The notes beneath the pieces are model-generated. The model saw only the letters and a list, made by a program, of their open reading frames with translations. It ran no database searches and was not told where the DNA came from. The translations under genes and the position numbers were made by a program. Source: an uncultured Campylobacter sp. (GTDB taxonomy: Bacteria > Campylobacterota > Campylobacteria > Campylobacterales > Campylobacteraceae). From it: DNA of 30,863 nt. Below, in pieces: positions 23,614 through 30,863 of this stretch (position 1 is the first letter of the stretch; every line of letters starts with the position of its first letter). Where the stretch lies: positions 1 through 30,863 of the forward strand of contig NZ_CALIJA010000129.1 of NCBI RefSeq assembly GCF_938017615.1, given 5' to 3'.

Positions 23614-25500
23614 ATGGCAAAAGTCATAGGCATTGACCTAGGAACAACAAACTCGTGCGTAAGCATATTCGAGCGCGGCGAGAGCAAGATCATACCGAAC
23701 AAAGAGGGTAAAAACACCACTCCGTCGGTAGTCGCTTTCACCGACAAAGGCGAGGTTTTAGTAGGCGACAGCGCCAAGCGCCAAGCAGTCACTAACCCCG
23801 AAAAGACGATCTACTCGATCAAACGCATCATGGGTCTTATGATGAATGAGAAAAACGCGCAGGAGGCTAAAAAGCGCCTACCGTATAAAATCATCGACCG
23901 AAATGGCGCGTGCGCGGTAGAGATCGCGGGCAAGGTTTATACGCCGCAAGAAATTTCAGCCAAGGTGCTAATCAAGCTAAAAGAGGACGCCGAGGCGTTT
24001 TTGGGTGAGCCCGTCGTAGATGCGGTCATAACCGTGCCTGCGTATTTCAACGATAGCCAAAGAAAGGCAACAAAAGAAGCAGGAACAATCGCAGGTCTTA
24101 ACGTGCTTCGTATCATCAACGAGCCGACCGCAGCGGCGCTTGCGTATGGACTGGATAAAAAAGAATCCGAAAAGATCGTAGTTTACGATCTGGGCGGCGG
24201 TACATTCGACGTAACCGTGCTAGAAACCGGCGATAGCGTTGTAGAAGTTTTAGCTACCGGCGGTAATGCATTTTTGGGCGGCGATGATTTCGATAACAAA
24301 CTGATCGACTTTTTAACCTCGGAATTTCAATCTGAAACAGGTATTGACTTGCGCGGCGATGTCATGGCTATGCAACGCCTAAAAGAGGCTGCGGAAAACG
24401 CCAAAAAAGAGCTAAGCAGTGCGATGGAAACGACGGTAAATTTACCTTTCATTACCGCTGATGCTACAGGTCCAAAGCACCTGATGAAAACTATCACTAG
24501 AGCTAAATTTGAAAGCATGATCGATTCTTTGGTAGATGAGACCATAAGCACTCTCAAAAAGGTCGTAAGCGATGCAGGTCTTAGCATGAACGACATAAAA
24601 GAGGTCGTCATGGTTGGCGGCTCGACGCGCGTGCCTTTAGTGCAAGAGGAGGTCAAAAAGGCTTTCGGCAAGGAGCTAAATAAGAGCGTAAACCCTGACG
24701 AAGTCGTAGCAATCGGCGCGGCGATCCAAGGCGCGGTCATCAAAGGCGACGTAAAAGACGTGCTACTACTCGACGTTACTCCGCTAAGCCTCGGCATCGA
24801 AACCCTAGGCGGCGTAATGACTAAGATCATCGAGAAGGGAACTACAATACCTACGAAAAAGTCTCAAACCTTCTCGACAGCAGAGGATAATCAAAGCGCC
24901 GTTACGATCAACGTTTTGCAGGGCGAGCGCGAGTTTGCGAAAGATAACAAATCGCTAGGAAATTTCAATCTTGAAGGTATCATGCCAGCTCCTCGCGGCG
25001 TGCCGCAGATCGAGGTGGAATTTAATATCGACGCGAACGGAATTTTAACCGTTTCGGCAAAAGACAAAGCCACCGGCAAGGCAACCGACATCCGCATCAC
25101 CGGCTCAAGCGGCTTAAGTGACGCCGAGATCGATAAGATGGTAAAGGACGCCGAGCTTCACAAAGAGGAAGACAACAAGCGCAAAGAAACCGTCGAAGCG
25201 CGCAACCAAGCCGATGGCATTGCACATCAAACCGAAAAGAGCCTAAGCGAGATGGGCGAGAAGGTGCCGGGCGATCTACGCGCTAAGATCGAGGGCGCGC
25301 TAAATGATCTAAAAGCCGTGCTAAAGGATGAAAACGCGAGCAAGGAAGCGATAAACTCTAAAGTAGAAGCCCTAAGCAAGGTCGCCGAGGATCTATACAA
25401 GGCTGCCAGCGCAAATCAAGGTGCGCAAGGCGGATCGCAAAGCAGCGGTGCAAACGGCGGTAAAAAAGACGACGATGTCATCGACGCCGAAGTCGAATAG
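23614..25500 (+). CDS. dnaK: Chaperone DnaK (Hsp70)
   Basis: This is the Hsp70 folding chaperone, 628 residues. The ATPase domain shows IGIDLGTTNSCVSIFE, then VPAYFNDSQRKATKEAG, IINEPTAAALAYGLDK, VYDLGGGTFDVTVLE and VMVGGSTRVPLVQ. The linker DVLLLDVTPLSLGIETLGG and the beta substrate domain follow. The lid ends with the conserved DDDVIDAEVE. AAAGGA lies upstream of the ATG. It is the third gene of the hrcA operon; DnaJ is not adjacent. Confidence 0.98.
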   Translation: MAKVIGIDLGTTNSCVSIFERGESKIIPNKEGKNTTPSVVAFTDKGEVLVGDSAKRQAVTNPEKTIYSIKRIMGLMMNEKNAQEAKKRLPYKIIDRNGACAVEIAGKVYTPQEISAKVLIKLKEDAEAFLGEPVVDAVITVPAYFNDSQRKATKEAGTIAGLNVLRIINEPTAAALAYGLDKKESEKIVVYDLGGGTFDVTVLETGDSVVEVLATGGNAFLGGDDFDNKLIDFLTSEFQSETGIDLRGDVMAMQRLKEAAENAKKELSSAMETTVNLPFITADATGPKHLMKTITRAKFESMIDSLVDETISTLKKVVSDAGLSMNDIKEVVMVGGSTRVPLVQEEVKKAFGKELNKSVNPDEVVAIGAAIQGAVIKGDVKDVLLLDVTPLSLGIETLGGVMTKIIEKGTTIPTKKSQTFSTAEDNQSAVTINVLQGEREFAKDNKSLGNFNLEGIMPAPRGVPQIEVEFNIDANGILTVSAKDKATGKATDIRITGSSGLSDAEIDKMVKDAELHKEEDNKRKETVEARNQADGIAHQTEKSLSEMGEKVPGDLRAKIEGALNDLKAVLKDENASKEAINSKVEALSKVAEDLYKAASANQGAQGGSQSSGANGGKKDDDVIDAEVE

Positions 25501-25627
25501 TTCGCTCACACGCAAAGTGAAATTTATAGCCGCGCGCTCGGTAGTTTTGCCTGCGCTTGAAAAGTAATTTTACCGGCGCGCGGCAGAAGCGACCCCATAA
25601 ACCGCACATAAAATTTCACAGCTTCAC

Positions 25628-25658
25628 AAGCTTGGGCGTTTTTCATACGCCCGAGCTT
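25628..25658. repeat. Inverted repeat downstream of dnaK
   Basis: AAGCTTGGGCGT pairs with ACGCCCGAGCTT around a 7-nt loop, 12 bp with one T-G pair. No T-tract follows on either strand, so it is at best a factor-assisted terminator or an mRNA-stabilising end for the dnaK transcript. Confidence 0.6.
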
Positions 25659-25955
25659 AACCGCAACTTCAAATTAAATTCCCAACAAACTAAAATTTTG
25701 AGTCACACATAAATACTACTAAATTTTGCGCTGTATAAATATCGCTAGACATTAAAACATATCCGAACGCGACTGAAATTTATCCCCACTGATCCCAAAT
25801 ATAGCTGAAATTTTAAGCCTATTACAGACAAACGAAGCTGCGATAAATTTAAACGTATGGCGAGAAAGTAAAAAATGTATCGTAAAAAGCGCCAGTTAAA
25901 TTTAGAAGCAAAAGAGCTAAATTTAAAGGCGCGCGGATTGATTTATGAAAAAGCA

Positions 25956-25989
25956 AAAGCCCAAAGGCGGCGATTCGCCTTTGGGCTTT
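25956..25989 (-). terminator. Rho-independent terminator of tupA
   Basis: A perfect 14-bp stem (AAAGCCCAAAGGCG / CGCCTTTGGGCTTT) surrounds a 6-nt loop and is followed on the minus strand by TTGCTTTTTC. It begins 24 nt after the tupA stop. It may work in both directions and also stop dnaK read-through. Confidence 0.88.
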
Positions 25990-26013
25990 AAATTTAGCTT
26001 TATTCAGCTAGAG

Positions 26014-26832
26014 CTAATTCTTGCGAGTATTCGCATCAGGGGTAAAAAGCGGCTTACCTAGCAGCTTGAAATCGCCTACGAACTTCTGCCCCTTCTCGCT
26101 AGTGATCCATTTGATGAAGCGCTGCGCATTTTCGTAGTCGGCTTTTGGGCAATGCTTCGGATTGACCGCGATTACGGAGTAAAAATTCTTCAGATCGTTA
26201 TCGCCTTCGTTGATGATAACCATATCTGGATTACCCTTTTTATTGTCCTCGTATTTGATGTAGGTGCCGCGATCGGTGAAGGTCACGCCCTTTTGCTCGG
26301 CGGCTGCGTTGATCGTAGCGATCATGCCTTGACCGGTTTGGTTATACCACGCCTCGTTTTCAGGCACGGCGCCCTCAACTTTTTTCCAAATACCTTTCTC
26401 TTTGTTGTCGGTGCCCGATTTATCGCCGCGAGAGAAAAATTTAATCTTTTCCGCCTTGATTAGCTCAAACGAGCCTTTAAGGTCCTTGCCTTTAAATTTA
26501 GGCGCGATGGATTTATCGGCGATGAGGATAAAATCATTATACATCACGGGCGTGCGATCAACGCCGAAGCCTTTTTCTACGAATTCTTTCTCGACCTTCG
26601 GCGAATGCACGAAAAGTATGTCCGCATCGCAGTTCTCGCCAAGCTTTAGAGCAGCACCCGTACCTACCGCCGTCCATTTGACATCTACGCCGGTTTCCGC
26701 CTTATACGCAGGATAGATCGCGTCTAGCAAGCCCGTATTATCGGTGCTCGTTGTGGTTGCCATTACCAAATCGTTATCGGCGGCAAAAAGGCTCGCACTA
26801 AGAGCGAGCGAAACAAAAAATATTTTTTTCAT
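26014..26832 (-). CDS. tupA: Tungstate ABC transporter, substrate-binding protein
   Basis: TupA captures tungstate in the periplasm for delivery to TupBC. The 272-residue protein begins with a signal peptide (MKKIFFVSLALSASLFA, cut near residue 17). The oxyanion-binding motif VMATTTSTDNTGLLDAI is the TupA signature and separates it from the molybdate binder ModA. FFSRGDKSGTDNKEKGIWKK and WYNQTGQGM add further ligand-loop motifs. The start at 26832 has AAAGGAG; the longer open frame to 26889 runs into the promoter. tupBC is divergent. Tungsten probably serves formate dehydrogenase or similar enzymes. Confidence 0.95.
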   Translation of the reverse strand: MKKIFFVSLALSASLFAADNDLVMATTTSTDNTGLLDAIYPAYKAETGVDVKWTAVGTGAALKLGENCDADILFVHSPKVEKEFVEKGFGVDRTPVMYNDFILIADKSIAPKFKGKDLKGSFELIKAEKIKFFSRGDKSGTDNKEKGIWKKVEGAVPENEAWYNQTGQGMIATINAAAEQKGVTFTDRGTYIKYEDNKKGNPDMVIINEGDNDLKNFYSVIAVNPKHCPKADYENAQRFIKWITSEKGQKFVGDFKLLGKPLFTPDANTRKN

Positions 26833-26849
26833 GTTATCTCCTTTAAAAA

Positions 26850-26868
26850 ATATGCTATTATAGCATAT
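26850..26868. promoter_or_regulatory. Perfect palindrome covering the divergent tupA and tupB promoters
   Basis: ATATGCTA-TTA-TAGCATAT is a perfect 8-3-8 inverted repeat. On the minus strand its centre reads TATAAT (26857-26862), 24 nt before the tupA ATG. On the plus strand it contains TATTAT (26856-26861), about 41 nt before the tupB start. A dimeric regulator bound here would shut both promoters at once. The regulator is unknown; a ModE-like metal-oxyanion sensor is an inference. Confidence 0.7.
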
Positions 26869-26902
26869 AAATTTGCCAGAATAGAACATTTAGGACGCGA
26901 TC

Positions 26903-27595
26903 TTGGACTTTATTTTAGAAGGAATTTTAAGCGCATTCGGGCTGCTTCTTAGCGGCGACGCAGAGACATTTTCGGCGATTAAAGCGACGCTTTACACTTC
27001 GAGCATCTCGATACTTTTTGCGATTTTAATCGGCTTTCCGATAGGATTTATCCTCGGATTTTACGAATTTCGCGCTCGCAGAACGCTTAGGCTTTTAAGC
27101 GACGTAGCGCTTGCGATGCCCACGGTGGCGATAGGACTGATCCTTTACGCTTTCATCTCCAGAAACGGCCCTTTAGGCGAGCTGGGGCTGCTTTTTACGC
27201 TCAAAGCCGTGATGCTCGGACAGTTTGTGCTGGCGCTCCCTATCATCATCTCACTAAGCGCCAGCGTCATCGAAAATATGGACAAAAAGCACTATCTAAA
27301 CATTATGAACTACCGCCTAAGCCCGCTAAATTTAATCCTTTGCGTGCTTTATGAGCTACGCTACGCCCTACTGGTCGTCATCGCCACCGCTTACGGGCGG
27401 ATCGTCGCCGAGGTGGGCGTAGCGATGATGATCGGCGGCAATATCAAATATTTCACCCGCACGATCACCACGGCGATCTCGCTTGAGACCAACAAGGGCG
27501 AGTTTGCGATGGGTATAGCGCTCGCGCTGGTGCTGATTTTAATAGCGTTTGCGGTAAATTTAGCCATCCACGCGCTAAAAAGGCTAGATCGATGA
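26903..27595 (+). CDS. tupB: Tungstate ABC transporter, permease
   Basis: TupB is the membrane channel of the tungstate importer. The 230-residue protein has about five hydrophobic helices. The cytoplasmic coupling loop that docks on the ATPase is in YGRIVAEVGVAMMIGGNIKY, with TTAISLETNKGEFAMGIALA after it, typical of TupB. The start is TTG (26903) with AGGA 7 nt upstream. The stop overlaps tupC by ATGA. Confidence 0.94.
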   Translation: MDFILEGILSAFGLLLSGDAETFSAIKATLYTSSISILFAILIGFPIGFILGFYEFRARRTLRLLSDVALAMPTVAIGLILYAFISRNGPLGELGLLFTLKAVMLGQFVLALPIIISLSASVIENMDKKHYLNIMNYRLSPLNLILCVLYELRYALLVVIATAYGRIVAEVGVAMMIGGNIKYFTRTITTAISLETNKGEFAMGIALALVLILIAFAVNLAIHALKRLDR

Positions 27596-28851
27596 GTGTA
27601 GATAAGCTAACGCATCCGAGCAAAAATTTCACGGACAAAAATCGGGCGGAGCAGGAGCGCGAAAATTTTATAAGCGAAAATTTCAAGAGCACAAATTCTA
27701 TAGGCGAGAATTCTACGAGTAAAAATTTCGCCGCCGAGAATTCTACGAGTAAAAATTCTGCAACCGAGAATTCCATTAGCGCAAATTCCGCAGATAAAAA
27801 TTCCAAGAGCGAGAATTTCGCGAGTGAGAATTCTGCGAGAAAGAATTTTGCAAATGAGAATTCCGCCGCCGCGCGATCTGTACCCAATAGCGAGCTGATC
27901 TCGGTGCGAGATCTAGTGCTGCGCTATGGACGGAGCGAAATTCTAAATATAGCTAGCCTCGATCTAAATACGAGCGGCATCACGGCGCTTTTGGGCTCTA
28001 ACGGCAGCGGCAAATCCACGCTACTGCGGATTTTATCCTTTTTGCAGCGTCCAAGCAGCGGCAGTGTGGAGCTTTGGGGGCAGCGGGCGCCCTCTTTGCA
28101 GACGTTGCGGCAGATCTGCCTGCTGCTGCCCGAGCCCGTGCTTTTAAAACGCAGCGTGGAGCAAAATTTTAAATTTGCGCTCAAAAGCCGCGGCGCGCTT
28201 GCGGAATTTGACGAGCGGGTTGATGAAGCGCTCAGCCTAACGGGGCTTGATAGAAGTTTTTTATCAAAGAAGCATTTCGAGCTTAGCTCGGGGCAGACGC
28301 AGCGCATCGCGTTTGCGCTCGCTCTGGCGCAGCGCGCGAAGCTCTATCTGCTCGACGAGCCGACCAACAGCCTCGATCTTGCCGCCTCCAAGCTCTTTGC
28401 GCGCGCGATTTTATTTATGCGAAGTCGCTACGGCTGCGGCTTTATCATCGCCAGCCACGATGAGAAATGGCTCAGCGCGATCGCGCAAAGAAGCGTATTT
28501 CTGCATCGCGGCAAGATATGCGAGTTTGAATACAAAAACATCTTTGACGTGCAAAACGGAATTTTAAAATTTTCAGATGAAATTTCGCTGCGCCTTGAAG
28601 AGGGACTCGCATGCGCTCGCAAAATCGCGATAAATCCGAGTAAAATTTTATTATCTCAAAGCCCGTTTGAGCGCTGCTTTGCGGGGATTTTACATTCGGT
28701 TTCGCTTCAGTACGGCTCCTCGCTACTCATCAAGATCAAGGTGGGCGACGTGTTGCTAAAATGCGTCACGGCGCAGGATGAGCGGCGCTGGAGCGCGGGC
28801 GAGAGGATCTATTTCGGATTTGAAAACGGCGCGTTTTTAGGGCTGGAGTAA
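27592..28851 (+). CDS. tupC: Tungstate ABC transporter, ATP-binding protein with repeat-rich N-terminal extension
   Basis: Residues 101-310 form the ABC ATPase that powers TupB. They contain Walker A GSNGSGKST (135-143), signature LSSGQTQR (231-238), Walker B LYLLDEP (251-257) and the H-loop ASHD (287-290). The C-terminal part (about 345-419) resembles a TOBE-type oxyanion-sensing domain. Two oddities stand out. The first 100 residues are a low-complexity extension with Asn at every fifth position from 25 to 90. In addition the Q-loop reads LLLPEP, with Pro180 where Gln is expected. No in-frame ATG lies between the extension and the ATPase, and the 4-nt overlap with tupB supports the early start. 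Confidence 0.9.
   Translation: MSVDKLTHPSKNFTDKNRAEQERENFISENFKSTNSIGENSTSKNFAAENSTSKNSATENSISANSADKNSKSENFASENSARKNFANENSAAARSVPNSELISVRDLVLRYGRSEILNIASLDLNTSGITALLGSNGSGKSTLLRILSFLQRPSSGSVELWGQRAPSLQTLRQICLLLPEPVLLKRSVEQNFKFALKSRGALAEFDERVDEALSLTGLDRSFLSKKHFELSSGQTQRIAFALALAQRAKLYLLDEPTNSLDLAASKLFARAILFMRSRYGCGFIIASHDEKWLSAIAQRSVFLHRGKICEFEYKNIFDVQNGILKFSDEISLRLEEGLACARKIAINPSKILLSQSPFERCFAGILHSVSLQYGSSLLIKIKVGDVLLKCVTAQDERRWSAGERIYFGFENGAFLGLE
27663..27863. repeat. 15-bp periodic RAATTY array in tupC
   Basis: Fourteen RAATTY hexamers occur at exact 15-nt intervals, in the phase xxR-AAT-TYx. Each gives Asn followed by Phe (TTY) or Ser (TCY). The nine bases between hexamers vary. The conserved thing is the DNA hexamer, not the residue after Asn. 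Confidence 0.95.
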
Positions 28852-29364
28852 TTCTGCGCGAAGTGCGGATAATCTTTATTTCGCTTTAGAATTTTTATTT
28901 GCGCGGCACCAATATTATTTTCAAATTTTTACTGCGAACCATCTAGCACGGCGTACCCGGCGAAACAGAGCGCAAAAATTTGCATCTTGAAATTTTGAAA
29001 TTTACAGGCAGGGCTTTACCTGGCGGCGCAGCGTGAAATTTTGAAATTCCATTGCTAAGAAATTTTAAAATTTAGCCGCAAATACGGCTAGCGGGATTTT
29101 GAAATTCCACAATTTATAAGTGCGTAATTTAAAATTCTAAATTTTAACTCTGCGGGATTTGCCTGCAAATTTATAAGCGGAATTCTCCGCAGAGCATGCC
29201 GTTTGCCTACAGTGCAAAGGCGGAACGATAGCAAGAATTCCGCGGCACAAAACCCGCGTAAAATTCCAAGCAAAAGTGCGGAATTCCGATAAATTTTAAA
29301 AACGGCGCGGGATTTTATAAAATTTCACGAGCTCAAAAAAGCGGCAAAGCCCAACCCACGCCGC
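28852..29364. other. Gene-free convergent stretch with TGAAATTTTGAAATT repeats
   Basis: No gene is supported in these 513 bases. Three near-identical units TGAAATTTTGAAATT(T/C) lie around 28985, 29033 and 29099 (the last as GGGATTTTGAAATTCC), along with many GGAATTC-type palindromes such as GCGGAATTCTCCGC near 29180. It also contains the terminator of the class V aminotransferase gene. Confidence 0.55.
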
Positions 29365-29366
29365 TT
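29334..29366 (-). terminator. Terminator of the class V aminotransferase gene
   Basis: On the minus strand AAGCGGC pairs with GCCGCTT across a 14-nt loop and runs straight into TTTTTT. The stem overlaps the last bases of the gene's stop codon. Confidence 0.75.
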
Positions 29367-30690
29367 AAATCTTCCCGTCAAACATCTCATACATCGCCTT
29401 TTCCTCGCCCCAAAGCTCGCGGTGCTTTTTGATGCAGGATTTTATCGCACTAACTAAATAGAGCACGTCTTGCTCGGTGTGCGTGTAGTGCAGGCTCGCG
29501 CGCACGAAGCCGGGCTTGGCTTCTGGCATGCGCCCCTCCTTGATACCCAGCAGATCGTGAGCGTACGGCCCCGCGCACATCACGCCCGCGCGCGTCTGGA
29601 TACCGAAGTCGTTGCTAAGGCTTGCGGCGAAATCATATGCCGAGACGCCGCGCACGTTAAAGGAAATTATCGGCAGCCGCGGCGCGCCCTTTGGAGCGTA
29701 GTTTATGACCTCGTCTATGCCTGCTAGCTCGCTCTCAAAAAGCCGCGCAAGCTCGTCCTCGGCGCTTTTTATTTGCTCGAAGCCGACTTCGTTTCGCAGC
29801 GCGTAGGCTAAATTTGCCCGCATAAGCCCGATGATAGGAGGCGTGCCGCCCTCCTCTAGCTGCTCGGGGTTTTTCAAAAATACGTGTCCTTCGCGGCTGG
29901 CGTAGGCGACCGTCCCGCCCGCAGCAAATGTCGGCACGTCGCTACTGAACAGCTCTTTTTTGATCGCCAAAAGCCCGCAGCTAGCAGGTCCGCCAAGCAA
30001 CTTATGCGGCGAGAGGAAAATCGCGTCAAAGTAATCGCAGTCTAAATTTGCGTGCGAGCTCAGCGCCGCGCAGTCAAAGGCCACGATGCCGCCTGCGGCT
30101 CTGATTAGTTCGCTAATCTTTTTATAATCGCTAATGACGCCCGTGACGTTTGAGGCGGCGCTAAACGAGCCGATGATGCGGCGCCCAGCGTTTAGCTTTA
30201 GGATGCGCTCAAGCGCAATCAGATCGATCTCGCCCGTCTCGCTAAGCGGCACGCGCAAGTAGTCGCAAAGCCCCTCGCGAAAGCTAAGCTCGTTTGAATG
30301 GTGCTCGTATGGCGAAACGAGCACGAGCGGAAGCTGCGCGGCGCGTAAATTTGCCTCGCCGATCGCGCTTCTGGTTGCAGGCGGCAGGTAGATGCCTAGC
30401 AACTCCTGAAATTTCTTGATCGCGGCCGTCGCGCCCTGTCCGCAAGCAATGAGACAAAACCGCTCGTCAAGTCCAAGTAACTTTTTTAGGCTCTCGCGCG
30501 CGCCCTCATAGCGCCGCTGCGTGATGATAGCGCTGGAGCTACTGTCGGAGTGGGTGTTGGCGTAGGTTTTTAAAACGTCCGCTATCTCGCGCTCTACGGG
30601 CTCGTAAGCAAGTCCCGAAGCCGCGAAATCAAAATAATGCACGCCTTGTTTTAAGATGATATTTTTTCGAATTTCCTCTAAGCTTAGCAT
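29365..30690 (-). CDS. Class V aminotransferase, cysteine desulfurase-like (SufS/Csd type; Cj0791c-like)
   Basis: This is a PLP enzyme of 441 residues. The cofactor lysine is Lys230 in LSPHKLLGG. The PLP aspartate is in VAFDCAAL (Asp206). The ring-stacking histidine is in SPYEHHSNELSFRE. A cysteine lies at the place of the desulfurase nucleophile (QTRAGVMCAGPYAHDLLG, Cys372). These fit a desulfurase that takes sulfur from cysteine. No suf or isc scaffold genes are adjacent, so it may instead serve another sulfur or selenium pathway. A lone class V gene of this sort (Cj0791c) sits near cca in C. jejuni. The ATG has AAAGG and a TATAAT -10 upstream. Confidence 0.85.
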   Translation of the reverse strand: MLSLEEIRKNIILKQGVHYFDFAASGLAYEPVEREIADVLKTYANTHSDSSSSAIITQRRYEGARESLKKLLGLDERFCLIACGQGATAAIKKFQELLGIYLPPATRSAIGEANLRAAQLPLVLVSPYEHHSNELSFREGLCDYLRVPLSETGEIDLIALERILKLNAGRRIIGSFSAASNVTGVISDYKKISELIRAAGGIVAFDCAALSSHANLDCDYFDAIFLSPHKLLGGPASCGLLAIKKELFSSDVPTFAAGGTVAYASREGHVFLKNPEQLEEGGTPPIIGLMRANLAYALRNEVGFEQIKSAEDELARLFESELAGIDEVINYAPKGAPRLPIISFNVRGVSAYDFAASLSNDFGIQTRAGVMCAGPYAHDLLGIKEGRMPEAKPGFVRASLHYTHTEQDVLYLVSAIKSCIKKHRELWGEEKAMYEMFDGKI

Positions 30691-30717
30691 TTACGGCCTT
30701 TAAAATTGAAGTGATTA

Positions 30718-30723
30718 ATTATA
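30718..30723 (-). promoter_or_regulatory. Predicted -10 element of the class V aminotransferase gene
   Basis: TATAAT on the minus strand lies 27 nt before the ATG, in AT-rich DNA. It gives a leader of about 20 nt with AAAGG as the ribosome site. The remaining bases to the window end (30724-30863) hold no recognisable gene. Confidence 0.6.
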
Positions 30724-30863
30724 GTAAAATTTGGATTAATTTAAGGCTTTGCGGCTTAGCGGGAAAATTTTAATAAAAATTTAGAAAAGCTTTGCCCACT
30801 ATATCACTTAATTTCTGAAGCTATATAGTTTTACTCCTTCAAATTTATTGATTACTATCTAAT

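Larger units (their letters stand above)
25501..26013. other. dnaK-tupA convergent intergenic stretch
   Basis: There is no gene in these 513 bases. They hold an imperfect 12-bp hairpin at 25628-25658 and a strong terminator at 25956-25989. A larger GC-rich inverted repeat lies at about 25531-25595 (GCCGCGCGC ... GCGCGCGGC). AAATTT hexamers are frequent between 25690 and 25950. Confidence 0.55.

Noticed and set aside
25531..25595. GC-rich inverted repeat after dnaK as a terminator
   Set aside because: The loop is about 35 nt, the stem has a bulge and no T-tract follows, so a terminator role is not supported.
26833..26889. Longer tupA start (19 extra codons)
   Set aside because: It would place the tupA promoter and palindrome inside the gene and spoil a clear signal peptide; the ATG at 26832 has AAAGGAG.
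27663..27863. True pentapeptide-repeat (beta-helix) fold in the TupC extension
   Set aside because: The fold needs a small hydrophobic residue at i-2 and Leu or Phe at the centre. Here i-2 is mostly Glu or Lys and the centre is often Ser.
27465..27887. Antisense frame resembling a pentapeptide-repeat protein
   Set aside because: It overlaps tupB and tupC and mirrors the tupC array; there is no promoter or ribosome site. It is kept only as a finding about the array.

Overview
The window looks like a chromosomal segment of a Campylobacter-group epsilonproteobacterium. Supporting signs are the tungstate transporter genes tupA/tupBC, the hrcA-grpE-dnaK order, a CiaD-like gene just upstream of cca, atpB followed by a small membrane protein and (here directly) gatB, sigma70 promoters with a clear -10 and usually no clear -35, and AT-rich control regions full of AAATTT. 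Base composition seems richer in G+C than C. jejuni, so an oral or anaerobic species of the C. gracilis type is possible; the species is an inference.

Layout. Positions 1-995 (minus strand) hold the end of a CRISPR-Cas locus: cas6 and the first 49 codons of another gene, probably a Cas8b-type subunit, cut by the window edge. No CRISPR array lies inside the window. From 10064 down to 1068 ten minus-strand genes are packed with gaps of at most about 50 nt and many overlaps: leuD, leuB, a small TPR-like gene, a CiaD-like gene, cca, a low-complexity gene, trmL, a secreted nuclease, a 44-residue membrane peptide and glyS, ending in a hairpin terminator at 1021-1050. rpoD (plus) starts at 10470, followed by a DJ-1/PfpI protein. 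Then come a two-anchor DKNYY-like protein, a uracil permease and gpsA, all minus, separated by long gene-poor stretches.

From 19217 to 21645 lie gatB, a small membrane protein and atpB (minus). hrcA-grpE-dnaK (plus) starts at a near-consensus promoter overlapped by a CIRCE-like operator. The tungstate system follows, with tupA (minus) divergent from tupBC (plus) across a perfect 19-bp palindrome. The window ends with a class V aminotransferase / cysteine desulfurase-like gene (minus).

The strongest unexplained signal is a DNA-level one. The hexamer class RAATTY (AAATTT, GAATTC, GAATTT, AAATTC) is packed densely into long intergenic stretches and into three otherwise unlike proteins. In tupC it recurs 14 times at exact 15-nt intervals. 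The flanking bases vary, and the amino acid after Asn switches between Phe and Ser exactly as the degenerate Y allows. RAATTY is the methylated DNA-uptake/discrimination motif known from C. jejuni, which makes these arrays candidates for uptake or methylation-site islands that have been recruited into coding sequence.
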